Part shown: piece after piece, positions 19,036 through 26,915 of the stretch
Layout of the letters: the number at the start of each line of letters is the position of its first letter
How positions within the stretch are numbered: position 1 is the stretch's first letter
Assembly (NCBI GenBank): GCA_020634415.1
Contig: JACKBT010000010.1
Span: 70,897 to 134,896 of the forward strand
Origin: Ardenticatenaceae bacterium
Lineage (GTDB): Bacteria; Chloroflexota; Anaerolineae; Promineifilales; Promineifilaceae
DNA length: 64,000 nucleotides
Direction: 5' to 3'
Notes under the pieces: generated by a model
What the model saw: only the letters and a program-made list of their open reading frames with translations
Told to the model about the DNA's origin: nothing
Databases searched by the model: none
Program-made: the position numbers and the translations under genes

Positions 19036-20043
19036 CTACCGATACTGATGCGGCCCAAAATCCGCCTCATAAAACGGCGTAATCATACGCCCCGGTGCCG
19101 ATAACTCATCAATCTGCGTCCGATCCTCATCCGTAATCGTTACCGCCAACGCCCCCAAATTGTCCTCCAACTGGGCCATCGTGCGCGGGCCAATAATAGG
19201 GCTAGTCACACCCGGCTGGTGCATACACCAGGCCAACGCCAACTGCGCCATCGTGCAGCCCTTCTCATCCACCATCGGCTCCAGCCCCTCCACCACATCA
19301 TAAAAATCAGTAGCAAACCGCCGCTGCCACAACGCATTGTCCCCAATATTGGCAAAACGGCTGCCATCAGGGGCTTCATTATCACGACGATATTTACCCG
19401 TCAGCAGCCCCATCGCCAGCGGACTCCAGGGAATATTGGCAATGCCATACGTCTGCATCATGGGAATTAGCTCGCGCTCAATGCGACGATCCAGAATATT
19501 GTAAGGCGGCTGCTCACTGACGAAACGATTCAGCCCCAACTCTTTAGCAATCCACAACGACTCCACAATTTGCCACGCACCAAAAGTAGTCGTGCCAATA
19601 TAGCGCACCTTGCCCGCCCGAATAAGATCATCCAGGGCACGCAAGGTTTCATCAATGGGGATGTCACTTTGGGGGCGATGAATCTGGTACAGGTCTATGT
19701 AATCTGTTTGCAGGCGGCGCAGGCTGGCCTCGCACTGCTCAATAATGTGGCGGCGCGAGTTGCCAGCCGCATTCACATCATCGTCATCCATACGGCCGTG
19801 TACCTTCGTTGCCAACACAATCTGCTGCCGTTTGCCGTTACGCTTCAGGGCCTCGCCAGTCACCTCTTCACTGCGGCCCCGGCTGTACACATTGGCCGTG
19901 TCCAGGAAATTAATCCCAGCGTCCAGGGCGCGATCAATGATCGCATATGAATCTTCCGGCTCCGTGCGACCGCCAAACATCATGCAGCCTAAACACAAGG
20001 CACTGACCTTCACGCCGGTTCTTCCTAATGAACGGTATTCCAT
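19036..20043 (-). CDS. Aldo/keto reductase, YajO/YhdN-like
   Basis: A 335-residue enzyme typical of the AKR11/12-like group: MEYRSLGRTGVKVSALCLG, FLDTANVYSRGRSEEVTGEA (Asp-Tyr), IVLATKVHGRMDDDDVNAAG (Lys), YIDLYQIHRPQSDIPIDETL (His) and SPLAMGLLTGKYRR (cofactor loop). AAGGAGAG precedes the ATG. It would reduce aldehydes or ketones with NADPH in the cytosol. It forms a likely two-gene unit with the shorter reductase downstream (75-nt gap). The two share the barrel motifs but are not close duplicates. Confidence 0.9.
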   Translation of the reverse strand: MEYRSLGRTGVKVSALCLGCMMFGGRTEPEDSYAIIDRALDAGINFLDTANVYSRGRSEEVTGEALKRNGKRQQIVLATKVHGRMDDDDVNAAGNSRRHIIEQCEASLRRLQTDYIDLYQIHRPQSDIPIDETLRALDDLIRAGKVRYIGTTTFGAWQIVESLWIAKELGLNRFVSEQPPYNILDRRIERELIPMMQTYGIANIPWSPLAMGLLTGKYRRDNEAPDGSRFANIGDNALWQRRFATDFYDVVEGLEPMVDEKGCTMAQLALAWCMHQPGVTSPIIGPRTMAQLEDNLGALAVTITDEDRTQIDELSAPGRMITPFYEADFGPHQYR

Positions 20044-20358
20044 TGCACTCTCCTTCTTACTATGAGTTGTCAGCCTGGTGGGGATTGCCCTCTAGAGAAA
20101 AAAGCATATCTTTACAGATACAAAAATGGCAATTGTGAACCCACCAGGTCTTATGAATTACGGTTATCTCTTTCAGGTGAATGTTCTGGGCAAAGGTACC
20201 CATCACCTGGGGGCAAAGCCTATTGTACATCGTTGGCAGGCAGCGTAAAGGTGATCTTTGTCATTGGAATCGAGCCAAAACGGCCGTTAACCAACTCTTT
20301 ACCAACGCTTAACACCAAACCATTGACGGCCGTTTCCCCATCAGGTCTAATCCAGTTC
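20044..20358. other. 315-nt divergent intergenic region with an inverted repeat and a gene remnant
   Basis: Between the aldo/keto reductase and the PHP gene. It holds an interrupted inverted repeat, CCTGGTGGGGATTGCC at 20074-20089 facing GGCAAT...CCCACCAGG at 20128-20148, two ACGGCCGT copies (near 20280 and 20326) and a short minus-strand frame annotated separately. No clear promoter hexamers were picked out. Confidence 0.5.
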
Positions 20359-20360
20359 AT
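20220..20360 (-). pseudogene. Possible C-terminal remnant of an unidentified gene (46 codons)
   Basis: An ATG at 20360 and TAG at 20222-20220 frame 46 residues with protein-like composition (DGETAVNGLVLSVGKELVNG, then IPMTKITFTLPAND). It resembles the last strands of a beta-rich domain but no family is recognised. It contains the window's palindrome twice, read as TAV and NGR. It overlaps the first base pairs of the PHP gene on the other strand, so it may also be chance. Confidence 0.3.
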
Positions 20361-21150
20361 GAAAATCACAAACACAGACTACCACGTCCACACCACCTTC
20401 AGCCCCGACGGCCACGACACCCCCGAAGCCATGTGCCAACACGCCGTGGAACTGGGCCTGACAGGCATCGCCTTCACCGAACACACCGAGTGGCACCCCG
20501 CCTTCGCCTACAGCGGCTTCCCCCAACCCCAAGCCTACTTTCAGCGCGTGCGCCAATGTCAGCACGATTTTACCCCCTACGGCCTCACCGTTTTGACAGG
20601 AGCCGAAATTGGCAACCCCCACGAATACGCCGCCCAAACGGCCGATCTCCTCGCCACCTACAACTTCGACATCAAAATCGCCTCCCTCCACTGGCTGCAC
20701 GGCCTCAACATCCACCACCCCTCCTGCTTCACCGGGCGCGATCCCCAGGCAGTGTACGCCGATTATTTTATGGAATTACGCAAGCTAACGGCCGTTCCCC
20801 ACATCACCTTCATCGCCCACTTCGACCGCATCCTCTGGCGCGGCATGTTAATGGACTTACCTCTGGATTTACAGCGGCTCCAACCCATCCTCAAAGACAC
20901 CCTGGCCGCCATCGCCCAATCCGGCATCGGCCTGGAACTAAACAGCTACCACCTGGGCAGCCAGCACCACTGGCACGAAGCACTCATCGCCATGCTCAGT
21001 TGGTACCGCGAAGCCGGCGGTCACCACATCCTCGTCAACTCCGATGCCCACCGCACCCAACACCTCACTGCCAACTGGCACATCGCCGCCGACATCCTGG
21101 CCCTGGCTGGTTATGAACTAGAGGAAGAGGCCAGTCTGGCGTTGGTGTAA
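20359..21150 (+). CDS. PHP-domain phosphatase (histidinol-phosphatase-like)
   Basis: A 263-residue PHP-superfamily metal-dependent phosphoesterase. Motif 1 is DYHVHTTFSPDGHDTPEAM, followed by GLTGIAFTEHTEW (motif 2), GAEIGNPHEY (motif 3, Glu), SLHWLHGLN, HITFIAHFDRIL (His/Asp) and ILVNSDAHRTQHL (motif 4, Asp-His). This is the HisK-type arrangement, so histidinol-phosphate hydrolysis is the best guess, though PHP enzymes act on many phosphate esters. No his genes are nearby. The frame extends back to 20062, but the family begins at ATG 20359. Trimetal site residues all appear present. Confidence 0.82.
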   Translation: MKITNTDYHVHTTFSPDGHDTPEAMCQHAVELGLTGIAFTEHTEWHPAFAYSGFPQPQAYFQRVRQCQHDFTPYGLTVLTGAEIGNPHEYAAQTADLLATYNFDIKIASLHWLHGLNIHHPSCFTGRDPQAVYADYFMELRKLTAVPHITFIAHFDRILWRGMLMDLPLDLQRLQPILKDTLAAIAQSGIGLELNSYHLGSQHHWHEALIAMLSWYREAGGHHILVNSDAHRTQHLTANWHIAADILALAGYELEEEASLALV

Positions 21151-21171
21151 CAGCCTATTCAGAACAAAGAC

Positions 21172-21212
21172 TGGAGATCGGAGATTGGACTAATCGCCAA
21201 TCCCCAATCTCC
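21172..21212 (+). repeat. Tandem-unit hairpin (GGAGATT type)
   Basis: GGAGATCGGAGATTGG faces CCAATCCCCAATCTCC, with a 9-bp perfect inner stem GGAGATTGG/CCAATCTCC. Starts about 22 nt after the PHP stop; the MttB promoter lies just downstream. Confidence 0.65.
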
Positions 21213-21263
21213 TCTTAAATGGGGGGCACTCGCCCACTCTGCCATTCCCTTCCCCCCTCCTTC

Positions 21264-21292
21264 TTGGCACTTTCTTGCGCCTCCACTATACT
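21264..21292 (+). promoter_or_regulatory. Sigma-70-like promoter of the MttB-family gene
   Basis: TTGGCA (21264-21269), 17-nt spacer, TATACT (21287-21292). The predicted start at about 21299 leaves a 28-nt leader to ATG 21327, with AAGGA before it. Confidence 0.65.
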
Positions 21293-21326
21293 CCCCACAA
21301 ACCACCCATCAATAAGGAAATCCCCT

Positions 21327-22892
21327 ATGAGCGCAAGAATCTCTCGCCGCCGCACCCGTCGCCGCACCCACCTGGCTGAAGAAACGGCCGTTGCCCCCAC
21401 CCCCAAACCCGTCTGGCTCGGCCTCAAAGGCGGCAGCTACCAGCCCCTCAGCCACCATGACATCGAACAAATTCACCACACCACCCTGGACGTGCTAGAA
21501 AAGATTGGATTAGCCAACCCCATTCCCGCCTTACAAGAAGCAGTTCTAGGCAAAGGCTGCCTGTTAGGCACAGACGGCCGTCTCCGCTTCCCCCGCGCCC
21601 TCATCGAAGACATCATCGCCCACGCCCCCCGCCAAATCCATCTCCACGCCCCCGACCCCGACAAAGACATCACCCTCACCGCCGACAACCTCGTCTTCAG
21701 CACCAGCGGGGAAGCCGTCACCATCCTCGACTACAACAGCCGCACCTATCGGCCCTCCACCCTGGAAGATTTATACGATGCCGCCCGCCTCGTAGATCAA
21801 CTCGAACACATCCACACCTTCGGCCAGCCCTTCATCGCCACCGAATACAGCCACCAACTGCACATCCACGACATCAACATCGCCTACGCCCAACTGGCCG
21901 GCACCGACAAACCCTTCCACATCGGTCTGGGTGTCGCCCAACACATCCCGCCCATCATGGCCCTATTCGATTTGTATGCAGGGGGTGAGGGTAAGTTTCA
22001 GGAACGGCCGTTCTGCACCTTTGGCGGCTGCCCTATCGTCTCCCCCCTCACCTTCGCCCAAGACAGCCTGGAAGTCATGATGGCCTGTGCCGAGCTTGGA
22101 CTCAACTATGATGTAGCCGTAGCTGCCCAGGCTGGGGCCACCGCCCCCGCTGCCCTGGCCGGTGCGCTCGTGCAAACCTTCGCCGAAACATTGGCCTGCC
22201 TGGCCGTCGTCCGTCTCATCAACCCCAAAGCCAGCATCAGCTTCGGCATGTGGCCCTTCATCTCCGACCTGCGCACGGGCGCATTTACCGGCGGCGGCGC
22301 GGAGCAAGCCCTGGTCATGGCCGCCACCGCCCAAATCTGCAGCTACTACGGCCTCATCTCCAGCATCGCCAGCGGCATGAGCGATGCCAATTCACCCGAC
22401 AACCAGGCTGGCTTCGAGAAAGGCATCACCACCTTAACGGCCGCTCTCGCTGGCGGCAATTCCGTCTCCACCTACCCTGGCTCCATCGGCAGCCTCATGG
22501 GGGTCTCGTTTGAAGGCATTCTGATTGATAACGACATGATGGGGGCCGTCATGCGCGTCGTGCGCGGCATCGAAGTGAACACAGAGACGCTCTCCTTCGA
22601 AACCATCAAAGAAGCCGTAAACGGCCCCGGCCACTTTCTGGGCAGTACCCAAACCCTTAAATTAATGAAAACGGAGTTCCTCTACCCCGAACTGGCCGAC
22701 CGCCGCGACACCGATAGCTGGGAAAAAGATGGCAGTCCCGACATCTACGAACAGGCTCACCAGCGCGTCAAATCCATGCTCAAAAGCTACTACCCCACCT
22801 ACATTCCCTCCGATGTAGACCGCAAAATCCGCCAGCAGTTCGATATTCGTTTGCCACCAGAGGCTATGCGGAGGGGGAACGGCCGTTGGTAA
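21327..22892 (+). CDS. MttB-family methyltransferase, non-pyrrolysine type
   Basis: A 521-residue member of the trimethylamine methyltransferase (MttB) superfamily. It has a basic N-terminus (RISRRRTRRRTH), then YQPLSHHDIEQIHHTTLDVL, and a TIM-barrel with FCTFGGCPIVSPLTFAQDSL, GATAPAALAGALVQTFAE, GMSDANSPDNQAGFEK and NDMMGAVMRVVRG, all family-typical. True MttB reads an amber codon as pyrrolysine; this frame has no internal TAG, placing it with the non-Pyl branch whose known members demethylate glycine betaine, proline betaine or carnitine onto a corrinoid protein. No corrinoid protein or reactivase is in the window. AAGGA precedes ATG 21327, which is preferred over 21219. Confidence 0.88.
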   Translation: MSARISRRRTRRRTHLAEETAVAPTPKPVWLGLKGGSYQPLSHHDIEQIHHTTLDVLEKIGLANPIPALQEAVLGKGCLLGTDGRLRFPRALIEDIIAHAPRQIHLHAPDPDKDITLTADNLVFSTSGEAVTILDYNSRTYRPSTLEDLYDAARLVDQLEHIHTFGQPFIATEYSHQLHIHDINIAYAQLAGTDKPFHIGLGVAQHIPPIMALFDLYAGGEGKFQERPFCTFGGCPIVSPLTFAQDSLEVMMACAELGLNYDVAVAAQAGATAPAALAGALVQTFAETLACLAVVRLINPKASISFGMWPFISDLRTGAFTGGGAEQALVMAATAQICSYYGLISSIASGMSDANSPDNQAGFEKGITTLTAALAGGNSVSTYPGSIGSLMGVSFEGILIDNDMMGAVMRVVRGIEVNTETLSFETIKEAVNGPGHFLGSTQTLKLMKTEFLYPELADRRDTDSWEKDGSPDIYEQAHQRVKSMLKSYYPTYIPSDVDRKIRQQFDIRLPPEAMRRGNGRW

Positions 22893-22940
22893 ACCCAGGT
22901 GCGCCGCACCTTAGCTCAATGGCGTTATAGGCCCCCACAT

Positions 22941-23456
22941 CTACCAATCACCGGCGTAAGTAACGTCATAGGGATCGGCCGTTTGCTGCCAATAGGCATA
23001 ATGCAGTTCATTCAACTGGCGGATGTGCAAAAAGTCGTGCGCCAGCCACGAGCAGAGCATTTCCCCAGCCCGAAATTTACGGCCGTTAGGGGCCATCACC
23101 CCCGATTCCCAATCCGGCTCCAGCAGCCCCCGCAGCCAGTCCAGCGACTGCTGCCGCTCTTGTAAAAAGTTTGCCAACGAAGCCGCCGCCTCCCGCTCAT
23201 TATACTGGCGCGATGTCACCCACCCCTGCGGATCAATCGGCGGCATTTCGGCCTCCGGCTGATACAACAAAATCTCCAAACGCTGCCGAAAATCCTCGCG
23301 TTCTTCATCATAAAGATGGTTGATCACTTCCAAAATTGACCAAGCATCAGGCGATGGCCGCCAGCGAGCCTGTTCCGGCGACACATCTTTTAGCAGATGG
23401 GCGATCACTTCGGCAGTATGGGCAAAACGGGTCACACAGTTATCAAGATTTATCAT
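22941..23456 (-). CDS. DinB-family protein
   Basis: A 171-residue DinB/DUF664-like four-helix protein. Metal-binding pattern: WSILEVINHLYDEEREDF (first His) and SWLAHDFLHIRQLNELHYAY (HxxxH pair). GAGGA 7 nt before ATG 23456 sets the start; a GTG at 23468 would overlap the arginase-like stop. It is the last gene of a three-gene minus-strand string (kinase, arginase-like, DinB), so it is probably translated from the same message. Thiol-transferase activity is possible but unproved. Confidence 0.8.
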   Translation of the reverse strand: MINLDNCVTRFAHTAEVIAHLLKDVSPEQARWRPSPDAWSILEVINHLYDEEREDFRQRLEILLYQPEAEMPPIDPQGWVTSRQYNEREAAASLANFLQERQQSLDWLRGLLEPDWESGVMAPNGRKFRAGEMLCSWLAHDFLHIRQLNELHYAYWQQTADPYDVTYAGDW

Positions 23457-23464
23457 TTGTATCC

Positions 23465-24355
23465 TCACGAAAAAAGTTCACAAAGCAGATTCACAATTCG
23501 GGACGCATACGCCGCCTCCACATCCAGAACCGGGTTGTAAATGGTGACATCTACGCCAATGAGATGGGGGGAACGGGCGAGCGGGGTTAACAGCAGCGAC
23601 AAGTCGTGCCACTGCAAACCGCCGGGCATCGGGTAATCTACAGCGGGCAAGGCTGTTTCGTCCAATACATCTAAATCTATGTGCAGCCAAAAGCGGCCTG
23701 GGTTTTTGGCAAACTGAACGGCCGTTTCCTTGCCCGTTTGCCAAAAACCCTTGTGGCGCACGGCCGTTACATCCAACAGCCTCATTTGGGGCACAACTTG
23801 GGCCGGGTCCGGTGCGCCCTCCTGAGCCGCCAACGCCCCATCGCGGTAGCCCAGCACCGTGATATATTCAGGCCGCAGCAGCGGCGGTTCACCCGCCAAA
23901 TCTACCAGACCGGCAGGGCCATGCCCGGTGAGGATAGCCAGCTCCATATCGGCGGCTTCCCCCGTGGGCGAAGAACGGCCGTCATAAAAATCAAGGTGTC
24001 CATCCACAAAAGCCAGCCCCGCCGTGCCATACTGCTGTTTAATGGCCGCCCCCACACCAATAAGCAGCGTGCAGCAGCCACCAATGAGAAACGGCCGTTG
24101 CCCCTGCCGCCACACCGCCAACACACCATCCCGCACCGTACTGGCCGTCAGGCAAACATCACGAAAGCCAATAATCCCCGTCGCCGGGTCACGCACAGCA
24201 TCATGGATACCCACCGGCCAATCACCCAAATCCGGCATATGCAAACGGCCGACCAAATTCGCCGCCCGTAACGCCTGCGGCATCCGCTCCACACCCGTCG
24301 CCCGGCCAGAACAATCAATCGGTACGCCCACAAGGGCAAAAGGTGCGGCACTCAT
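23465..24355 (-). CDS. Arginase/agmatinase/formiminoglutamase-family hydrolase with altered metal ligands
   Basis: A 296-residue ureohydrolase-fold protein. The second motif is intact, FVDGHLDFYDG (canonical DxHxD), and the third is HIDLDVLDETALPAVDYP (canonical DxDxxDP-like). The first motif, normally GGDHS, reads GGCCTLLIGVG: the metal-binding His is Cys and the neighbouring Asp is also Cys. The last motif, normally containing Glu before NP, reads DVTIYNPVLD. So two manganese-site or guanidino contacts are changed, and substrate may not be arginine or agmatine. ATG 24355 overlaps the upstream kinase stop as ATGA, so translation is coupled. Confidence 0.78.
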   Translation of the reverse strand: MSAAPFALVGVPIDCSGRATGVERMPQALRAANLVGRLHMPDLGDWPVGIHDAVRDPATGIIGFRDVCLTASTVRDGVLAVWRQGQRPFLIGGCCTLLIGVGAAIKQQYGTAGLAFVDGHLDFYDGRSSPTGEAADMELAILTGHGPAGLVDLAGEPPLLRPEYITVLGYRDGALAAQEGAPDPAQVVPQMRLLDVTAVRHKGFWQTGKETAVQFAKNPGRFWLHIDLDVLDETALPAVDYPMPGGLQWHDLSLLLTPLARSPHLIGVDVTIYNPVLDVEAAYASRIVNLLCELFS

Positions 24356-26067
24356 AACGAATGCTGTCCCGGTTCATAATCACGCAAAATCGAACCACCA
24401 ATAAACTCACGCAAAATCGAATCACCCGCAATATAATGCAGCGCTTCATTGGGGATGGGGTCAAACCATTGCAAAAAAGCCATCAGCCGATTGGCCTCCA
24501 CACGCTGGGGTGTGCCCGGTTCCACTTGCAGCAGCAGCGGGTAAGCCAGCGTTTTCAAAACCGAAAGCTCATACACAAGGGCCGAGTTGAAGAAGACATT
24601 GGCATTATTTTGGTGAGGAAAAATATGCCGTTTTTCGCCGCGCCGCACACTAGACCAACGGCCGATTGTGTCCGCCGCCGTATACCCCCGATGGGCCGCA
24701 TCGCGCACAATGCGCCGCAGCAGGCGTGTGTCAGTCGTCGGCACCCGGTTGTGTTTATCCAGGTTCAACTGCGTAAACGCCGAAATAAAAATGCGGTAAA
24801 GCGATTCCGGCGGCAGCCCTTCCACCAGTGCCGGATTCAGTCCATGAATCCCCTCAATAATAATCACCTGATCCGGCCCAATGCTCAACTTCTCGCCCCA
24901 CGTGCTTTTGCCCGTAAAAAAATCATACATCGGCTGCACAATGGTCTCGCCCGCCAGCAGGGCCTTAAGCTGGGCGCGAAAAAGCGGCACATTCACCGCT
25001 TCCAGGGCTTCAAAATCATAATCTCCACTTGCATCACGGGGAGTCAGGCTGCGATCAATAAAGTAGTTGTCCATGCCAATGGTGATGGGGGTAATCCCCC
25101 GCGCCATCAGTTGAATGGCGAGCCGCTTGCTGAAGGTCGTCTTCCCCGCCGAAGTGGGGCCAGAGATGAGGATGATTTTAACTTGGGGACGGCGGCGATG
25201 GATGTCGTAACCGATGTCGGCCAACTGTTTTTGGTGCAAGGCTTCGGCAACGAGGATGACTTCTTGTAAACGGCCGTTCTTCACCGCATGGTTCATCGAA
25301 GCCACACGAGGCACACCAATCACCTTCAGCCAATCCTTATATTCCTGAAACACCTTCACCAAAATCGGCTCATCCTCAAACGGCTGCAGCACCCCCGGCT
25401 CATGGCGGCGCGGAAATTGCAGAATAAACCCGTTATGGTACGACCGCAGATCAAACACCTCCAAATAGCCCGTGCTGGGAACCATGAACCCATGAAAATA
25501 ATCCCTCACCCCGTTCAACTCATACAAGGTCACATAATCCTTGCGCCGCTTGCTAAACAGCTCCACCTTTTCCGGGTCGTTCCCTTCGCGGAAGATGTTC
25601 AAGGCTTCAGGCAAGGGCAGTTGCACTTGTTGAATGGGCAAATCAGCCGCCACCAACTCATTCATGCGCTGCCGCAGGCAGTCCAACTCTGCCTCGGTCA
25701 GAGCAATGCCGCTGTCACATTCGCAGTAGTAGCCGCCAAAGGGCATCGAGTGGTGAATGGTGAAGGTACGACCCGGCCACAGTTCCACCGCTGCCGCGAT
25801 CATGAGGAAGGAGAGGGAACGGCGATAAATGCGTGTGCCGTCGGAATCGGCCGTTGTGATGGGAACCAGTTCGGCATCATGTTGCAGAGGATGAGACAAC
25901 TCGCGCAGTTTGCCATCTTTCAGGACGGCCACAATACGGCCGTTTACCCCCAGGTTGGCCTCTTGTACAAAAGCCTCCAAAGTCGTGCCCATTGGCCCCT
26001 CATAAGCCACATTTCCAAAACGAGCCTGAACCGTTTGACGGATGGGAGCGGGATGAATCGTACTCAT
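24352..26067 (-). CDS. TGS/ThrRS-like domain fused to uridine kinase-type nucleoside kinase
   Basis: A 571-residue protein. Residues 1-70 form a TGS-like domain (VQARFGNVAYEGPMGTTLEA), and 75-270 resemble the ThrRS/AlaRS second additional domain (TIHHSMPFGGYYCECD). The C-terminal part is a P-loop kinase: ILISGPTSAGKTTFSKRLA (Walker A, near 305), MDNYFIDRSLTPRDASGDYD, VQPMYDFFTGKS and VIIIEGIHGLNPALVEGLP (Walker B). This fusion is a known widespread family annotated as nucleoside kinase or uridine kinase; substrate is not settled. It heads the minus-strand string with the arginase-like and DinB genes and is preceded by the large 17-bp tandem-unit hairpin. Confidence 0.87.
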   Translation of the reverse strand: MSTIHPAPIRQTVQARFGNVAYEGPMGTTLEAFVQEANLGVNGRIVAVLKDGKLRELSHPLQHDAELVPITTADSDGTRIYRRSLSFLMIAAAVELWPGRTFTIHHSMPFGGYYCECDSGIALTEAELDCLRQRMNELVAADLPIQQVQLPLPEALNIFREGNDPEKVELFSKRRKDYVTLYELNGVRDYFHGFMVPSTGYLEVFDLRSYHNGFILQFPRRHEPGVLQPFEDEPILVKVFQEYKDWLKVIGVPRVASMNHAVKNGRLQEVILVAEALHQKQLADIGYDIHRRRPQVKIILISGPTSAGKTTFSKRLAIQLMARGITPITIGMDNYFIDRSLTPRDASGDYDFEALEAVNVPLFRAQLKALLAGETIVQPMYDFFTGKSTWGEKLSIGPDQVIIIEGIHGLNPALVEGLPPESLYRIFISAFTQLNLDKHNRVPTTDTRLLRRIVRDAAHRGYTAADTIGRWSSVRRGEKRHIFPHQNNANVFFNSALVYELSVLKTLAYPLLLQVEPGTPQRVEANRLMAFLQWFDPIPNEALHYIAGDSILREFIGGSILRDYEPGQHSL

Positions 26068-26085
26068 AAACTGTACTGCCTTTAT

Positions 26086-26143
26086 AAAGCGTAAAACGTA
26101 AAACGCAAGCAGCCTCTTTACGCTTTACGTTTTACGCTTTACG
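26086..26143 (-). repeat. Tandem-unit hairpin (CGTAAAA type)
   Basis: A perfect 17-bp inverted repeat, AAAGCGTAAAACGTAAA at 26086-26102 facing its complement at 26124-26140, plus flanking extra units. It starts 9 nt after the PLC-like stop and ends 18 nt before the kinase ATG on the minus strand, filling the gap. Confidence 0.8.
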
Positions 26144-26152
26144 ATTAAATTT

Positions 26153-26908
26153 TTATGCTAAATTGAAGAATTCGAGAAGTAAATCTACGCTGCGAGGAAC
26201 GGCCGTTGTCAAAATCGCCTGAATTTCTGGCACGGGCAGCTTGCCAAACACATTGGCCGCCATCCACGCCGAATCATCCAGGCTGGCGGCAAATTCAGCC
26301 GGGGTCATCTTGAGCCGTTCGGCGTAAATTGCCACCGTACTGAGCATCGCCCCCGGCTCCAGTTGGGGCAGCAGCAGATCGCGCCAGGCCAGCAAATCCT
26401 TGTTATCGGCAAAAGGCAGCCATTTGTCAGAATGAGCCGCTGCCAGAGTGTGAACGGCCGTTTCCGGCAAAGCCGCCACCGCCAGCTTATCCAAATACGT
26501 CAGCAAAATAAAGTGAATCAAAATGCGCTGCCGCCGCTCACCCAAACCTTCCGCCCGGAAAAAGAAAGGGTCAACCACATCACGCAGCCAGATCACATCA
26601 TACAGCAGATGCACGCTGTATCCGGCCACAAACATGGCCTGCTCTGGCGGCAGATGAGCCACATCGCGCACCGCTGGATATGCCTGCCACATATAGTTAT
26701 AACCCATGTTATCTGGCTCTGGGGGCACATCATAAAAATGGGTCTGCACCCGGGGAATGCCACACACGCTCTGGTAATCGGGGGCAACGCTGCCAAAGTA
26801 GAAGGCGGGCCAGTTTTGTTGCAGCAGGGTGTGCAAACGGCCGTTACGCCGCTGCGCCTCCACACAAATCTGTTCTGCAATTTGCAAGTGCATAAAAGGG
26901 GTTGGCAT
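26153..26908 (-). CDS. Zinc-dependent phospholipase C-like protein
   Basis: A 251-residue protein resembling the zinc-dependent PLC/S1-P1 nuclease-like family: PTPFMHLQIAEQI at the start, FYFGSVAPDYQSV, THFYDVPP and AGYSVHLLYDVIWLRDVV give the spaced His/Asp residues expected for a trinuclear zinc site. No signal peptide is visible with ATG 26908, so it may be cytoplasmic; substrate is not determinable. A longer frame from 26950 would overlap the lytic transglycosylase stop, while 26908 leaves 7 nt and is preferred. It is probably co-transcribed with that gene. Confidence 0.62.
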   Translation of the reverse strand: MPTPFMHLQIAEQICVEAQRRNGRLHTLLQQNWPAFYFGSVAPDYQSVCGIPRVQTHFYDVPPEPDNMGYNYMWQAYPAVRDVAHLPPEQAMFVAGYSVHLLYDVIWLRDVVDPFFFRAEGLGERRQRILIHFILLTYLDKLAVAALPETAVHTLAAAHSDKWLPFADNKDLLAWRDLLLPQLEPGAMLSTVAIYAERLKMTPAEFAASLDDSAWMAANVFGKLPVPEIQAILTTAVPRSVDLLLEFFNLA

Positions 26909-26915
26909 AATAACT

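Noticed and set aside
20062..20358. Long N-terminal extension of the PHP protein
   Set aside because: No PHP-family match; composition is non-coding and the conserved domain begins at ATG 20359.
21327..22892. Pyrrolysine-type MttB
   Set aside because: No in-frame TAG inside the gene, and no pyl genes in the window.
24361..26094. Two long plus-strand frames opposite the TGS kinase
   Set aside because: Rich in His, Arg and Gln as expected for antisense of this gene; no start signal or family.
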